Assembly: GCA_933228895.1 (NCBI GenBank)
Contig: OW121850.1
Span: 27,847,773 to 27,911,772, forward strand
From: Platycnemis pennipes
Taxonomy: Eukaryota; Arthropoda; Insecta; Odonata; Platycnemididae
DNA length: 64,000 bases
Reading direction: 5' to 3'
This document shows positions 48,860 through 59,457 of this stretch, piece after piece (positions within the stretch are counted from its first letter, which is position 1; each line of letters starts with the position of its first letter). The position numbers were made by a program, and so were the translations under genes. The notes below the pieces were generated by a model. That model had not been told where the DNA came from. It was given only the letters and a program-made list of their open reading frames with translations, and did not search any database.

Positions 48860-49545
48860 AAGAGTGACTGCAATTGAGAAGGCTACAGGATTATTACAAG
48901 AAAGAACGCGAAACATTTCCTTAACTCTAAAGCCTCAACGGACTTGGATGGATATGAAAGATGAAAATCATGCGCTAAAACACAGCAGTAAACAGAAATC
49001 AGCTACTTTTCCCTAGTTAGACCTCATTTGGAATATGCTGCCAGTGTATTGGATCCCTACGACATCGGTATAAATAACGAACTTGTGCGTCTGCAGCGAA
49101 GATCGGTGAGATTCGTAAAGGGACTGCACGATAACTAAATTAGCGTAACCAGTCTATTAAATTAATTAAAATGGGAATAATTGTCAGATCACATGTAGAA
49201 ATTTACACTGAATCTCCTAAATAAATTCCAATATAATATTTTCAGTGGTGTCCTTTTTTCCTCGTACAATTAGGAACATGAATAGCGGTAAATATGTCCA
49301 ATACGAGTGAATCAATCCATAGCATAGGTAGTTGCATATTGGGGTAAAGACTTGAAGGTAACCAAAACACGTTCTTGCATGCTTGGTTTGCTATGTTTAT
49401 ATTTTAAATAGTACAGTTTACAGGTACACTAATATATTAATACAAATCCTTTTAAATGCAAGATATGTAGTGTATGTTTGTTGAGAATTCACCCCCTGCC
49501 GCACACTTTTGTGGTGGCTTGCTAGGGGATTATGTAGATGTAGAC
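48860..49545 (+). mobile_element. Jockey-type LINE fragment, end of coding region plus 3' UTR
   Basis: This is the longest Jockey fragment here. It starts at an EKATGLLQERTRNIS segment (usual KANRTLGLLRRNLRNCS-like), then after about 75 bases reads LVRPHLEYAASVLDPYDI and NELVRLQRRSVRFVKGLHDN. These are conserved motifs just downstream of the reverse transcriptase domain. Stops then break the frame. The 3' UTR ends with CCCCTGCCGCACAC, GTGGTGGCTTGC and a GTAGATGTAGACG tail. The RT active site (Y-x-D-D) lies upstream of the truncation and is absent. Confidence 0.8.
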
Positions 49546-49909
49546 GTAAACTGGAAAAACAGAGAGGCAAAGGTGCAGTTTAGTAGCCACCAAAATGTTT
49601 GACATTCTAAAGCAAATAGTTTTTGGAATAACTTAGTGGAAGCAGTTTTTTATGCTGAAACAGAAAACTGAATATTTTTCCACGCAAAATATATAATATA
49701 CTACCTAGCTTTCGAGGATCCAACGCCATTATAATGCAAAAGCTACAGAAGAGGAAAAAAAGTATTTCATATGTACGCTTATTTAATAATGGAGGGGGTC
49801 GGTTTGACAGATTACCATCGAAAGAAGATTTAATGTGGGTTAGGTCTGTGACATTTACAAAAAGTGCCTATTCCGGTAAAGTAAATTGTGTGAAGGATAT
49901 GCGTGACTT

Positions 49910-50425
49910 GACCTAGAAGGGCAGTTTCCCATTACTTTCTCAATGGAACATGCCTTCGCACTGCATGTACTTACGGCATAATACTCGGATTTGCACGGGC
50001 ACACTTGGTCCCTCCGCTCTTACGCTGTCTTCCCTGGATGCGTGGGTGAGGGGGAAAATGACGGATGACCTCGGGAGCAGAGCAAAAGGGAAAGAACGCA
50101 GCGCTAAGAAGCAAAGAGCTATTCCTCTGCGGCGGCGGTTAGCGCTGAGTTAGATCGTCTACCCAACAGCTTACGCTCGAACCACGCCGAAATGAGGGAT
50201 GAGGTCTCAGCCTGCCGCTCATCCTTTGAGATCAACTCGAGGGACTAAATTCGCTCACTAAACCGCGAACCCTTTCCTCTCCACCCGGCATATCTCTTTC
50301 GCTACAGGAGTCAAAAGCAACTTCGCCGCATGGAGTCACTAACAAAGGGCAAAGAGCAAGAAAGGGAGCGAAGGTCGCAGATTGGTCCATAAAAGGGACG
50401 TTCGGCAAAAGAAAGCTTTCCAGTT
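49910..50425. other. CpG-rich block
   Basis: Elevated CpG from about 49930 to 50300, with frames open on both strands but no domain. Possible regulatory island or exon-bearing DNA. Confidence 0.25.
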
Positions 50426-50440
50426 CCCCCCCCCCCCCCC
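50426..50440. repeat. Poly-C tract
   Basis: Uninterrupted run of 15 C. A run of 12 G lies at 50612-50623. Confidence 0.9.
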
Positions 50441-50684
50441 TCCTCTGGAATATTAATGCTGAAGCTAATTAAATGGAGATTATTTTTATTCAGTTCCGGG
50501 AGAAACAACAGCAAAGCTGAGCTTCGCGTCTCACGCTAATCCCTTTCAGGTTGACCACAACAAACAACAGGCCGGTTTTGGTTTCGTATAACGGTGGCTG
50601 ACACATAGGTAGGGGGGGGGGGGAGAGAATGGCACTGAATTTACGTCAATGAAAATTTAGTTCTGAGATCGCGTCTCTTCAATT

Positions 50685-50716
50685 TGACTCGATCTCAGAG
50701 ATCTGAGATCGAGTCA
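50685..50716. repeat. 32-bp near-perfect palindrome
   Basis: TGACTCGATCTCAG is followed after four bases by CTGAGATCGAGTCA. A related partial copy (TTCTGAGATCGCGTC) lies about 25 bases upstream. Purpose unknown. Confidence 0.7.
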
Positions 50717-51123
50717 TGTTTGGATCCATAGCGCAGCAGCCTCTTATGTGCAATTACGTTTGTCTTTCCTGCATGGCGAGTATAGAGTGACCTAGTAGCA
50801 ACTCAACAAGCGTGTGGAGTTCACGCATTCAGGGCAGGTCAGCCCACTAAAACAAATTCCTGGAACCTCGGGATTGAAATCTACAGGTGGATTACCATGC
50901 ATGAAATGGCTCCAGCGTCTAATTGTTGTTCGTGCTTTTGAATAAATATCCAGTGAAATGGACTGAAAGCTTCATTCATCGACACATTATATGTACTTGA
51001 ACATTTTAAACCAAGGAATGAAAACAAAAGGAATAAATATTCAATTGAGAAGAAAATTTCTTTGGATTTCCACCGGGTAAAGGTTCTTCATTTCCTCCGG
51101 CGTTATCACGAACGACATACCCA

Positions 51124-51555
51124 CAGGCACGTAGCCAGAAATTTGTTTCGGGGGGGCTAAGTCTAGCGTGTCCCGTGTAGCCTAACGTCAAATCAGCCTT
51201 GTCCGTTCGTTACCGACATGTTACAAATCTCTTCCTTAATTTTCAGTGCTGGGTATTACATTCACAGTGTCCATTCCTATACCTTTTCGCTGGTAAAGCT
51301 CACTGCTTACCTTGTCATGAAGCAGTAAATTTGACCAGCCCCAGAACAGAAGTTCAACTCATGCATACATATTAGATTGAAAAGAACAATTATCAAACAC
51401 ACACTTGATTCAAACTAGTGATCACGTTTCAAGATACTTATCACTTGAATTATACGCAGTGTAATCCGGATTATAATTCACAGTTAAAATCAGAACAATA
51501 AAATTTCTTGGAAAAAGATTCAGGGGGGGCTCAGAAGCATCTGGCTACGTGCCTG
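51124..51555. mobile_element. Non-autonomous hAT-type element (MITE) with perfect 8-bp TSD
   Basis: CAGGCACGTAGCCAGA (51124-51139) is repeated inverted at the right end (CTGGCTACGTGCCTG, 51541-51555). Just inside both ends lie G-runs (GGGGGGGCT at left, GGGGGGGCTC at right). CATACCCA flanks both sides (51116-51123 and 51556-51563) exactly. An 8-bp TSD with CAG-starting ends is diagnostic of the hAT superfamily. The 432-bp interior codes for no transposase, so it depends on enzyme from elsewhere. The perfect TSD suggests a fairly recent insertion. Confidence 0.85.
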
Positions 51556-51564
51556 CATACCCAT

Positions 51565-52150
51565 TATGTTCAAAAATCCTAGAATTTAAATCAAATTATG
51601 ATGCATCTGAGGTACGTAACTCTGAAACAATTAGGATCCCTAAATACGAAGGACGAGTTCATCGAAACGTTGGCGGAGATGAAAATGTTGACTCGGTGTA
51701 AATCCAGAGATATTTTCACCCAGAATGTCCTAACTAATAAGGGGTATTGTACATTCACATTAATACACTGTCTTCGCTATTTTAACATACTTCTTTCACT
51801 TTTTCTTTTCAACAACCCAACAAGAGGCAAAATCATTTTTTTTGGGTGGGAGGTTGAATGTGAAAAAGTTTCCTCCAGGTTTACTACTTTATATATATAT
51901 GAGAGGTTAGTTGAACCTTATGATTGATCAAGACACATGTAGAGCAAAATATCGGAAAATCAATTCTTTATGACTCTGCAATTCTATTCATAGAACAAGA
52001 TCTGGCTAGTTGAATGTACAAATATTTATATCACTAAAACTAAAAATTTTTGTATAAATTAACAAAACGTAAGCACGCCACTGTGAGTGAAAACAACAAG
52101 CAATTAACAACGTCATCATCATATTAAGGAATATCAAATTAGAGGTGGTT
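51565..52150. other. Stretch with no recognised feature
   Basis: A 109-codon frame (51598-51927) is open but changes composition along its length and has no recognisable family. A donor-like GAGGTACGT at about 51610 is not supported by any neighbouring exon. Confidence 0.3.
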
Positions 52151-52174
52151 TGCGATTTGGATAAATTGCTTCGA

Positions 52175-52310
52175 GAGGGAGCTAAGGGGGCGATTCAATA
52201 ATTACGTCGAGGGTGAAAGGTGGGTAGGGGAGGAGGACTCTTCTTACTGTCTCGCGAAGGGGGTATGGGAATCGAAGATGATCTTACATAAGATTTTGTT
52301 TACACGTGTG
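52175..52310 (+). repeat. G-rich dispersed-repeat-like segment
   Basis: GGGGGCGATTCAATAATTAC followed by a G/A-rich part, a TCGCGAAGGGGGTATGGG motif and ATCTTACATAAGATTTT resembles a widespread arthropod repeat beginning GGGGNCNTTCATNAATTACG. The assignment rests on memory of that motif order. Ends and TSD are not visible. Confidence 0.35.
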
Positions 52311-52744
52311 ATCGTACTTGTATTACCGTTTTAATAATCATCGTCTCATACTTTTAGAACTGCGAGCACGTATTTACTGGGAGCTAGTGTGCTCCAGCTA
52401 CCTCTCGACCTGAGTCGGAAGTTGAAAAAAATGCGAGGTAAAATCTTCCGAACAACATAGCCTCGGATTCCTGTGAAGAGCGGAATACACGGTGATCATG
52501 AATTTAAACACTATTAGGCAAATATCGCAATCAGGATATACAAAAGGGATACAAGGTACGACTGATTCAAAACTAAATAACTAAAATTCACAAATGAATG
52601 TTCAACGAATTGACGGGGCTTATTCTACGCACGTCAGCGACGGATATTAGTTTTAGTTGGTGAAACAAAGGGTGGGAAAGATTTCCCGATAAAAGTAATG
52701 GTAGAAAAATAACGAGAGTGTCCTATCACAGTTTCTCCATGTTA

Positions 52745-52818
52745 CAAGAATTCCCGGAGTTTTCCAGAAACTCCAAATTCCCTGACAAATCCAGGTTTTC
52801 CCTATGATCGCCACCCTG
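52745..52818 (-). mobile_element. Single hAT-like terminal segment
   Basis: Minus strand starts CAGGGTGGCGATCATAGGG, then AAAACCTGGATTTGTCAGGG and AATTTGGAGTTTCTGG. CAGGGTGGC with repeated GGAAAACC and CAGGGAATTT motifs is typical of hAT ends. The partner end was not found. Confidence 0.45.
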
Positions 52819-52819
52819 T

Positions 52820-53645
52820 ATTATAACTTTTTAATCAGCAACTCTAATCCACCAACTTTACTAATAGTGTAATAAGGATAAGCAAATTCTACTTATTTTA
52901 AACTAATGATAATATTTGCTGGGATAGGTTGGTATAGAGCAGGCGTGTCAGCTTATTGATCGAATTTCCTACTTACATAATTAAAAAAAAAACAATTTTT
53001 AGGAATGACTGTGGTACATTCCTCAGATACTAATGCTGAGTATACAGTACACAGGCAAGTCTTACAGTGAAAGAGACCCAATTCTCCAAGTACCATCAAG
53101 TTAAACCGCACCGCGTTTATGACGACGTAAAGCAATAAATGAAGCATATTTAACATGAACCCATCCGTAACGTTTCGACGGGTGAACAAACCGGAGACAT
53201 GCATCAATTACCTAAATTAGTGCAGGAATGCTCGAATTACGGAAACAGTCGCTACCGCAAGGAATTGTGGGAATGGTAGACCGTGGTAGCTGCACAAACT
53301 TCGGTGGACGTGCAAGAAAATTGAAGAAGGGCGAAACACCATTTGTCGTTACGGGAAACCCGAGGATTAATCGGGAAAAGAGGCCATCGAATCCGACAGC
53401 AAGATGATTCTCTCGAATGTGGTTTCCCTGATAGCATGCGAATATAGGGGATAAATGGATCTGGTTCCTACTGAATAGTCACTTAGTGGGCGGAAATGAC
53501 CTGCATGGCAGCTGAGAATTATAAGATGAGAACATCATAGTGCTGAAGGCCTTCTTTGGGTAGGTAATTTGCTTGTAAGTACCGAACATATTCCATCCTC
53601 AGTTTCGTGCAAAATTATAATAGGAGTAAAAAAGGAAGATAAATA
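52820..53645. other. Stretch with no recognised feature
   Basis: No gene or repeat with ends was seen. Confidence 0.35.
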
Positions 53646-53659
53646 GAACTATATACACT

Positions 53660-53923
53660 CACTCACTCAGTGATTCTTCAACCCAAAGGTTTGTTTTGAT
53701 AGGTGAGGGTAGAGCTCACCCCGTGCTAGGCCAATGGCGTGTGAAATTATTCAGAGTAGAGGGGTCAGTTCCTTTCCCTGGGCCACCTGCGATTTCCTAA
53801 GAAGTTTTGACACGCAGAAAATCAAATCGCGAGGATTTTAGATGGCGGTGTCCAGAAAGGCTCTTGCCCGGGACCCTCCGGTCAGTAGGTCAGTGCTCCA
53901 CCCACTAGGCCACCACGACCCCC
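53660..53923 (-). mobile_element. tRNA-derived SINE with 12-bp TSD
   Basis: Minus strand: the head has an A-box-like GTGGCCTAGTGGGTGGAGCA, but the B-box part seen at 12781 is deleted, so GGGTCCC joins directly to GGGCAAGAGCC. The body continues past the point where the 12781 copy stops and ends in a (GAGT)n-type tail (53660-53672). ACTATATACACT (53648-53659) and ACTATATGCACT (53924-53935) differ at one base and form the TSD. This copy fixes the true length of the family, about 260-300 bp. Confidence 0.8.
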
Positions 53924-54282
53924 ACTATATGCACTACTTATGTTTTCTTCACCGATAGCAATGCTGTCTCACATTTTAATGTTGAGGTGACCAATAACCT
54001 ATTCTTTTTTAATGATTCCTTTCTGTAGAGAAATTTGACTACGAAGCAGGCATATCATTCTACCGAAAGTTCCGTTAATTCCTTTGCGTATCGTGCCCAA
54101 TACGAACGGCTTCTAACAGTCTCTAAGCTATTCAGAAGCACAAACGATATGATATTTAAATTTGCTTAAACTTAATAAATGGTAACATATGTTATGACTG
54201 CCATAAAAGAATTTCATTCTCGATTCATGCTGCCATGAGTAATTTTAAACATTTGGCTATTTGAATGTTAGCAAAGGCAACA

Positions 54283-54414
54283 GGTTTAGTCACTTTCCAA
54301 AATCAAGAAGACTGCTGATATTGATCCCGTTGAAATAATATTCCTGCAAGTCATTGGCATATTGTAGATAATACTAAAGCATAGCGAGACTTTCAGAAAC
54401 GAAAATACAGGCAA
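54283..54414 (+). repeat. 132-bp direct repeat, copy 1
   Basis: Identical over all 132 bases to 54549-54680. It starts GGTTTAGTCACTTTCC and ends AATACAGGCAA. No coding potential. See copy 2. Confidence 0.95.
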
Positions 54415-54548
54415 CTTTTGACATTATGACGTGGGTAGCCAAGGCCGAAAATAGAGGGTGTGCCGACAAGACGCGAAGCCCATGAAGAAACATCGGTCAT
54501 TTACTTTATGTCAGATTACATGTGGGTTTTCACAAGCACGGTTATTTG

Positions 54549-54680
54549 GGTTTAGTCACTTTCCAAAATCAAGAAGACTGCTGATATTGATCCCGTTGAA
54601 ATAATATTCCTGCAAGTCATTGGCATATTGTAGATAATACTAAAGCATAGCGAGACTTTCAGAAACGAAAATACAGGCAA
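54549..54680 (+). repeat. 132-bp direct repeat, copy 2
   Basis: Identical to 54283-54414 and separated from it by a 134-bp unrelated spacer. Identity with no mismatch means a very recent duplication or an assembly error. The arrangement fits a partial tandem duplication of 266 bp. Confidence 0.95.
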
Positions 54681-55039
54681 TTCAGAAGCCTCTACGACTA
54701 CGCATTCAGTAGATAAATTATAAATCATCCAAAAGATTGAATCATTATCACATCAAAGTTTGCAAATGGAAGAAGTTTTTAATGATTAAGTATCTACCAT
54801 TTTTGAGTAAAGGAAAGAATTAAATTTATTAATGTGATAGCATTTGCTTGAATGCATTTAATACTTAATCAGTGAACAGCTTCAACTAAAACAAGCCTAT
54901 GTATGGACCTAAGCAATGGGCTGAAGTATATGATGGCAAAAAAGACAGAATAGAACTTCATAGATGCCATTGAACGAATCAGATATGTTGGGATTGGAGA
55001 TGAATGGAGAGGTTGTGATGGATGTGATGAAGTAGGACG

Positions 55040-55225
55040 AATTAAATAGTGAACATAGTTGGGAGGAAAAAATATTGCTGGCGTAAGAGGAGACAGCAAA
55101 GTAGTTGGATGGAACCCTTACTTATGGATAATGGAAAGTTAAAGATGGTAGAGGAAGGTACGGTGCTGAGTATGAAAGGACGAGGAAGAAAAGGAAAAGT
55201 TTTAATGAGTATTATAAAAAGGAGT
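55040..55225 (+). mobile_element. LINE C-terminal remnant, second RTE-like family
   Basis: The frame 55049-55234 reads RRQQSSWMEPLLMDNGKLKM, VEEGTVLSMKGRGRKGKV and LMSIIKR. The order (R-R-rich start, L-K-x-V/E-G-T/K-V, then K-G-R-G-R) parallels the RTE C-terminal block but the sequence differs from the family at 37079. It lies just upstream of a clear RTE tail in the same orientation. It could be a diverged member. Confidence 0.35.
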
Positions 55226-55261
55226 ACAAAATAAGTCAACTTGACGAGAGAATTGGCCTTG

Positions 55262-55645
55262 GCGAGATGCCAGTAAATAAAGGTGGAAGAATTCGAAATG
55301 TGGTGCTACCGAAGAATGCTGAAGATTAAATGGATAGATCGAGTAAATAACGAGGAAGTCCTAAGAAGAGTAGGAGAAAACAAAAAAATCTGCTGAAAAC
55401 TCTAAAAAGAAGAAGGGACAACTTAATCGGCCATATCATGAGACATGATGGCCTGATGAAGACTATCGTCGAGGGAAAGTGAACTGGAAGATTAAAAAAG
55501 GCAGGCCTCGTATGAGATACATGGAACAGGTTGTGAAGGATGCAAAAGAGAAGAATTACGTCACAATGAAAAGGTTGGCCGATAGAAGAATCGAGTGGAA
55601 AGCTGCGTCAAACCAATCGTAGGATTGTTGACCAATGATGATGGA
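55262..55645 (+). mobile_element. RTE-type LINE tail
   Basis: The coding block starts further upstream than most copies: VEEFEMWCYRRMLKIKWIDR, then VNNEEVLRRVGEN. After a frameshift it continues with KRRRDNLIGHIMRHDGLMKT, then a basic segment and RLADRRIEWKAASNQS to a stop, followed by GATTGTTGACCAATGATGATG. At least two frameshifts disable it. No TSD was found. Confidence 0.8.
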
Positions 55646-55649
55646 AACT

Positions 55650-56640
55650 CCTAAAAAATTTCTATCCTTAACAGCAGAATATTAAACTAATTAGTCGAAA
55701 ATCTTAAGATACGTTTGAAACAAGTATCCACATGATACTCTTCATAATCTAACTTCATTACGTTTCAATATGTATAAAAAACATCACCAGAATTATTCGA
55801 AATCGGTGGAAGTAAGAAACAGGCGCACAAAAATACCTAGAAGATGTCAGTGTTGAAGGCATGGACTGTATTGAAAGCCATCAAAATCACGAATGACGAC
55901 GAGAAAAACAGTTATGTTAAGTATGTCAAAACGAAGAAGATAACTAACAATGACCGTTAAAGGCTGCATTCTTAATGCACAGCACAGAAAATAATATGGT
56001 TATCAGGGCGTAGCAAACTTTATACAGCAGTTTTTAATTACTTAATTTGTAAGAATGAAGATGACAGAATGGTATATAAAAGGAGGACTACGCCGGAATA
56101 TTTGTCGGGAGCCACAGCGTACGCGTAGAAAAGAGGGACGGACTGGGTGAACCGTAGAGTCAAATATACGAGTGCAGTAGAGCGTAAAGGAGACATGGGC
56201 ATTCAAAATAACTCAGTACCCCATTATGGAAACAGTCCCACAATAATTATTATTACATTTAAACAATCGAAGCTACCGCCCAAATTTTAAAGTTTTAGAT
56301 GGAATTGATTCGTAATTCCGATGTCGAGTGAACGTGAGAAATAGCTAAGACAGATGAGAACAGGGCATTAATCACAGTTGTCCCACGGATCTTCATTAGG
56401 GAGTGCGCGGGCTTACTCACTGCTACACTTACCTTCACAAGACGAATAATCCAATGAGCAGTCGAACCGCCAGGCACTGGGACGATGACAAGTATACAGG
56501 AGCGGTAAAACAAACACCGCTCTACTGCAAAGGAGACAGACCATGCCATCCAAAACCAACAAGACCCGAAGACTTAATTACGAATCACTGAGGAGAAGCA
56601 CAATCAACCAAGCGTCATCACTCGCGGTAATTCAGTCACA
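55650..56640. other. Stretch with no recognised feature
   Basis: A frame at 56403-56591 is open, and a weakly similar segment (GCAAAGGAGACA... versus GTAAAGGAGACA...) lies near 56180. The similarity is too short to call a repeat family. Confidence 0.25.
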
Positions 56641-57545
56641 ATCACTTAAAACCAGGTGATCTGAGGTTGAAGACTCCAGCAACGCGCTTTGCGTCTAGGA
56701 ACACGAAAGGTAATTCAGAGCCTTCGCTAGATACTAACTCACACGTGTACAGCTCCCGCCGAGCCGGGAGGAGAACTGAGTGATATTCCCCAAATGTTCA
56801 CGAGCGCTCCCCAGTGACTAGCGGGGTTCAAGTTGACCTTGGATGGCAAAGGCGAAGCTTTTGTGAGGTTGTCTCAACCCAAAGGTACCAAGAGAGGAGG
56901 GGGAGGAGACTAACGTTCGTCATTGGCTGACAGGAGACTACCCATTTGACTCGACATTGAACGGGCCGAAGGCACTTGACCAGATGAGCCTCCCTCCAAC
57001 TAGCCCTCGCTAACGCAATGAAATTCCTTCGGAGCGAGAGGATTGAGCTAGTAAAGGTGTTGTGGGGTTGCGCAACTCAATTGTCCGCTTCACTTTTGTT
57101 TCTTTCGACACCGAAAGGTGACACCGCGATAAAAACTAGCTTCTGGGAAATGGGTGTTTTGAGAGAACGTGTTGGAAGAATCCTATTTCAAGCCAAGCTT
57201 AGAGGCACCTGGAGATTTCAATGCTCCATTCAAAGGAATCTGTGAAGACGAAAAAAATTCGACTCGTATAGCTGTGGCTCAACGGGGATAACGATTCGCG
57301 ACCCACCTTTCACCGCAGGAGGCATGAAAGGATTAATCATTAGCTATAATTTCAAGCGTTCTCACCTTGTATTCCGCGCGAAAAAGATCGTCTGCTTCCA
57401 TCGCAGATACGACAGCCGTCCACCGTGATCGCAGCGTCTGCTCGACAGTAAATGAGTGGCGACCAATTAAGAATAAAATGTTCTGACTCCGTTGCCGTGA
57501 CGACCGTCGCGGCAACAAGGAAGAATTGTACCACGTACTATATTC
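56640..57545. other. CpG-richer block
   Basis: GC-richer with an inverted CCAAT box (GTCATTGGCTGAC near 56919) and a short basic frame at 57018-57245. No conserved coding sequence. Possible regulatory or untranslated DNA. Confidence 0.25.
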
Positions 57546-58026
57546 CATACATGGGTATAGTTTGACATTGAAATCTCGAATTCGACTTTACAGAATTGCC
57601 CCTCTGATCATAAATAAAGTTTTTTATAGCGGTAAACCTTTCAATCTGGTGTGAAGTAGGAGCAATATTCATCAAAATTGTCGCTCGTCAAATTCCCCAC
57701 CGAAAACGTGTGGATCACTGAAAATTGTTGACAAAATAATCTGGGCCTTTAAATAAAATCTGCAAATATTCAGGTTAATTTTAAGAACTATGCTCGGCAT
57801 TACGCCGCAATGAATGAAGAAGAATTAATATTCCCAGCAAAGAATAAAGGTTAGGTTTGACATTTACGTGACGCAGAACCATAGTGTGTTGCTAAATATG
57901 ACTGCGAAACAGGCACTTATGGCCATTAATGCTAAAGGAAGGCTATTCTGTATCAGTAGATGTAGCGAGAACAAGTCAAATGACTGCCAAATCGAAACAT
58001 GAGACCGTACTGTTCTTCAGTAAATC

Positions 58027-58139
58027 TTAAAAGATACCGGGCCCTAAATAATTATCGGCAAATCAGGTATCAAACTAAATTGAGATGAGTAAGACTTCTT
58101 GGGCATATATAAATTTTAGGTTACATTTCGACGCGAAAT
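58027..58139 (+). repeat. ~110-bp direct repeat, copy 1
   Basis: From TTAAAAGATACCGGGCC to CATTTCGACGCGAAAT it matches 58522-58631 with scattered differences. The spacing is about 495 bp. Family unknown. Confidence 0.8.
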
Positions 58140-58521
58140 CAAGCTTGTTATGTGTGAACATTTCACTTCAAAATGCTTGGACTGCACATTTGTTATTTAC
58201 CAATTTCTCAGATTACTGATAATGTGGATGGTATTCCAATAGCACCATAACATGAACATTCATTAGCAGCATATTTTTATTTTCTATTTGTTTGCAATTT
58301 AGATTTAATATGGTTTTTAATTGTAGCTTTTAGTTTCATTGAGTAACAATATTAATTTACTGTATCATCAAAGGTTAGTATTGGTAATTGTTGATGGTTA
58401 TTGTAAGTAATTGGTTGATGTTCAAATCGGTAACATAATGTGCTTCGATGATGTAACTGAAATAGTATTAGTGCAAAAATTATTAATAGAAAAGAACTAA
58501 ATTCAAGTAATAAAATGGCAA

Positions 58522-58631
58522 TTAAAAGATACTGGGCCCCAAACAATTATCGGCAATGCAGGTATCAAACTAAATTGAGAACAGAAAGACTTCCTGGGGA
58601 TATAGATTTTAGGTTACATTTCGACACGAAA
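58522..58631 (+). repeat. ~110-bp direct repeat, copy 2
   Basis: Begins TTAAAAGATACTGGGCC and ends CATTTCGACACGAAAT. Differences from copy 1 show that the duplication is older than the one at 54283-54680. The DNA between the copies is AT-rich and unrecognised. Confidence 0.8.
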
Positions 58632-58979
58632 TAAAATGGGCCCAGTTCCCTATCGATATCGCATATTTTATTTAACTTTGAACATTATAAAAAATACCTG
58701 CCTGGCATTCTGTAAACAACTCCCTACGGGAGAAATATTTTTTATATCGAAAAAACTTACCTTAAAATTGTCTTATGACAACTATCCTTTTGGATTCACG
58801 TACATTCATCTGTCATCAATGAGACTGGATACCGCAGCAGCATCGACGGACAGAGAGTGGGTAATGGAAATGGGTGTTTTTTTTAGGAAAAACAAAATAG
58901 AGATGAAGTCCACATTTTTTTCGACAAAACTCATATTTGTACAGTACAGGCGAAAATATATGCGTATAAAAAATATAAC

Positions 58980-59400
58980 CGATTTCGACGAATGTAGCCG
59001 CCACTGGATTGTTCGGCGGTCGGGGGACGCCGTCGACGGCGGTGATGCGTCCCGGCGGTGGGCGTCGGCGGCTGCGGCGGTGGACTCGGAAAGAGGCAGA
59101 AGTAGGAGTGGCGACGACTGGGGCGGCTTCCGATGGTGCGGCTGCGTCGGCCCTGGGGACGCTGCGACGGAAAGGATAACGGAGGTGAAAGAGAGGCCCC
59201 TTCAAACCCCCAACCCCACCAACCACCCCTTCCCCTCCGCCCCCCACCTACCCCACATGGCCATGTCCCCCTCACCAAGCTACCCCTCTCCCCCTCACCC
59301 AGCGACAAAATCCCCAATTCCCACGCCCAGGCTCAGACACACAGACACGCTCCACTCATTCTCACACAAACAACCACGAGCAATACACAGTTATACACGC
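58980..59400. other. Sharply GC-rich block followed by C-rich tract
   Basis: 58980-59190 is packed with CGG/GGCGTCGGC-type CpG. 59190-59400 is C-rich on the plus strand with CACACAC units, and then a TA microsatellite begins. The longest open frame of the window (58636-59412, 258 codons, plus) runs through it, but its first half is AT-rich with no domain and its second half is Arg/Gly/Pro-rich low-complexity. A minus frame of 143 codons overlaps. Compositional openness is more likely than a gene. A UTR or promoter island is possible. Confidence 0.35.
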
Positions 59401-59457
59401 ACGTACATATAAATATATATTTAGGTGTACGTATATATGTATTTATATATATATAGA
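59401..59457. repeat. TA-rich microsatellite
   Basis: Imperfect TA/TATA and GTATAT repeats, ending in TATATATATA. Confidence 0.85.

Noticed and set aside
56085..56600. Possible repeat between 56180 and 56520 (AAAGGAGACA context)
   Set aside because: Shared segment is short and interrupted; not enough to call a duplicated element.
58636..59412. 258-codon plus-strand open frame, the longest in the window
   Set aside because: First half AT-rich with no domain, second half low-complexity in a CpG/C-rich tract; overlapped by open minus-strand frames. Reads as chance openness.
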